A stretch of DNA of 64,000 nucleotides. Source: JBCDJI01 sp964351865. GTDB lineage: Bacteria > Verrucomicrobiota > Verrucomicrobiia > Methylacidiphilales > JBCBYL01. Location of the stretch: assembly GCA_964351865.1 (NCBI GenBank), contig CAYGPJ010000016.1, positions 1 through 64,000 on the forward strand. Direction: 5' to 3'. The translations under genes were made by a program, and so were the position numbers. This document shows positions 63,486 to 64,000 of this stretch, in pieces (the first letter of the stretch is position 1; each line of letters starts with the position of its first letter). The notes beneath the pieces were generated by a model. The model was not told where the DNA came from. It searched no databases and saw only the letters and a list, made by a program, of their open reading frames with translations.

Positions 63486-64000
63486 ATGATGGTACTGAAT
63501 ACTTTTGACTGGTTTCTGTTTATTGGTTTTTTCGCGGTGGTGATTGGCTTCAGCCTCTGGAAGAGCCGCGGCTCGGACGGAGATGAGGAGGATTACTTTC
63601 TGGCCGGAAGGGGACTGTCCTGGTGGTTGATCGGGATTTCGATTGTAGCTGCCAATATTTCAACGGAGCAATTTGTCGGTATGGCGGGACAAGGCGCCGG
63701 CAGCGTTGGGCTCGCCGTCAGTTGGTGGCAATTGATCGGTTCCGTCGGGATCGTCATCATCGCCTTCACCCTGCTGCCCCGATTCCTGAAGGCGGGCATC
63801 TATACCATGCCGGAGTATCTGGAGTATCGCTACCATGTGGTGGCCCGCTCGATTTTTGCCATGCTTACCGTCTTGATTTATGTGCTGGTGCTGGTCACGG
63901 CCGTGTTGTTTTCAGGGGCATTAACGTTGCACACCATCTTCGGGATTGATCTTTCCGTGGCGGCCTGGGTGATCGGTGTGGCAGCTGCGCTCTACACGGC
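63486..64000 (+). CDS. Sodium/solute symporter of the SSS family (partial, cut by the window end)
   Basis: About 171 residues are visible from the tandem ATG at 63486; the frame is open to the window end. The signatures are SGLT-like: DYFLAGRGLSWWLIGISIVA followed by NISTEQFVGMAGQGAG, then GIYTMPEYLEYRY. At least four membrane segments are visible. SSS proteins import sugars or organic acids with sodium. The position beside AraC and sugar enzymes suggests transport of a released monosaccharide, perhaps fucose. It is the only transporter in the window. Confidence 0.93.
   Translation, partial: MMVLNTFDWFLFIGFFAVVIGFSLWKSRGSDGDEEDYFLAGRGLSWWLIGISIVAANISTEQFVGMAGQGAGSVGLAVSWWQLIGSVGIVIIAFTLLPRFLKAGIYTMPEYLEYRYHVVARSIFAMLTVLIYVLVLVTAVLFSGALTLHTIFGIDLSVAAWVIGVAAALYT

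Noticed and set aside
1..64000. CRISPR array, phage genes, IS transposase or SusC/SusD pair
   Set aside because: No regularly spaced direct repeats, no phage structural or transposase-like proteins and no TonB-dependent receptor pair were seen on either strand.

Overview
The window is a dense polysaccharide-degradation island. It looks like a marine member of the Verrucomicrobiota (Opitutae/Puniceicoccales; Lentimonas- or Coraliomargarita-like), but this is inferred from content, not from a marker gene. Ten Cys-type S1 sulfatases and at least five alpha-L-fucosidases (GH95 and GH29) plus a GH141-like enzyme sit together with esterases and other glycosidases. There is no SusC/SusD pair, which argues against Bacteroidota. 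Most products carry a lipoprotein or Sec signal, so degradation takes place in the periplasm or on the outer membrane. The likely target is a sulfated, acetylated, fucose-rich algal glycan such as fucoidan. GH42, GH50-like, GH67-like and PL6 genes suggest galactose, uronic-acid or alginate side substrates.

Layout. A GT4 glycosyltransferase fused to a C-terminal domain (minus) comes first. The plus-strand block 2575-11983 holds a sulfatase, a GH95-GH42 fusion, a sulfatase and a PhoD-like phosphatase. The long minus-strand block 12449-28299 holds a frameshifted GH95, an exported protein of unknown function, two sulfatases, an esterase, a GH67-like lipoprotein, an intact GH95, a sialate O-acetylesterase-like protein and the wreck of a beta-helix gene. 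Plus 28411-32209 has a LamG lipoprotein and two sulfatases. Minus 32270-35425 has a GH50-like enzyme and a sulfatase.

Plus 35622-43512 has a PL6 lyase and then a six-gene MoxR/DUF58/DUF4381/BatA/BatB/TPR (Bat) operon, a cell-envelope system with no obvious sugar role. Minus 43637-49127 has GH29, a pectate-lyase-3/CBM96-like/Fn3 protein and a sulfatase. Plus 49524-52493 is a GH141-like beta-helix protein with a PDZ domain. Minus 52745-55737 has two sulfatases. Plus 55826-57610 is a second GH29. Minus 57816-63423 has an esterase, a beta-propeller glycosidase-like protein, a Gfo/Idh/MocA oxidoreductase, a sugar isomerase/epimerase and an AraC regulator. The regulator is divergent from a sodium/solute symporter cut by the window end.

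How the genes could work together (inference): sulfatases and esterases strip sulfate and acyl groups, GH95/GH29/GH141 release fucose, the other glycosidases trim the rest, the symporter imports monosaccharide, and the AraC protein senses it. All ten sulfatases have a cysteine at the active site, so all need formylglycine maturation, but no maturase gene is present here. Signs of flux are clear: paralogous pairs, a gene fragment, a decayed gene, a one-base frameshift and two hairpin repeat elements at convergent gene ends.
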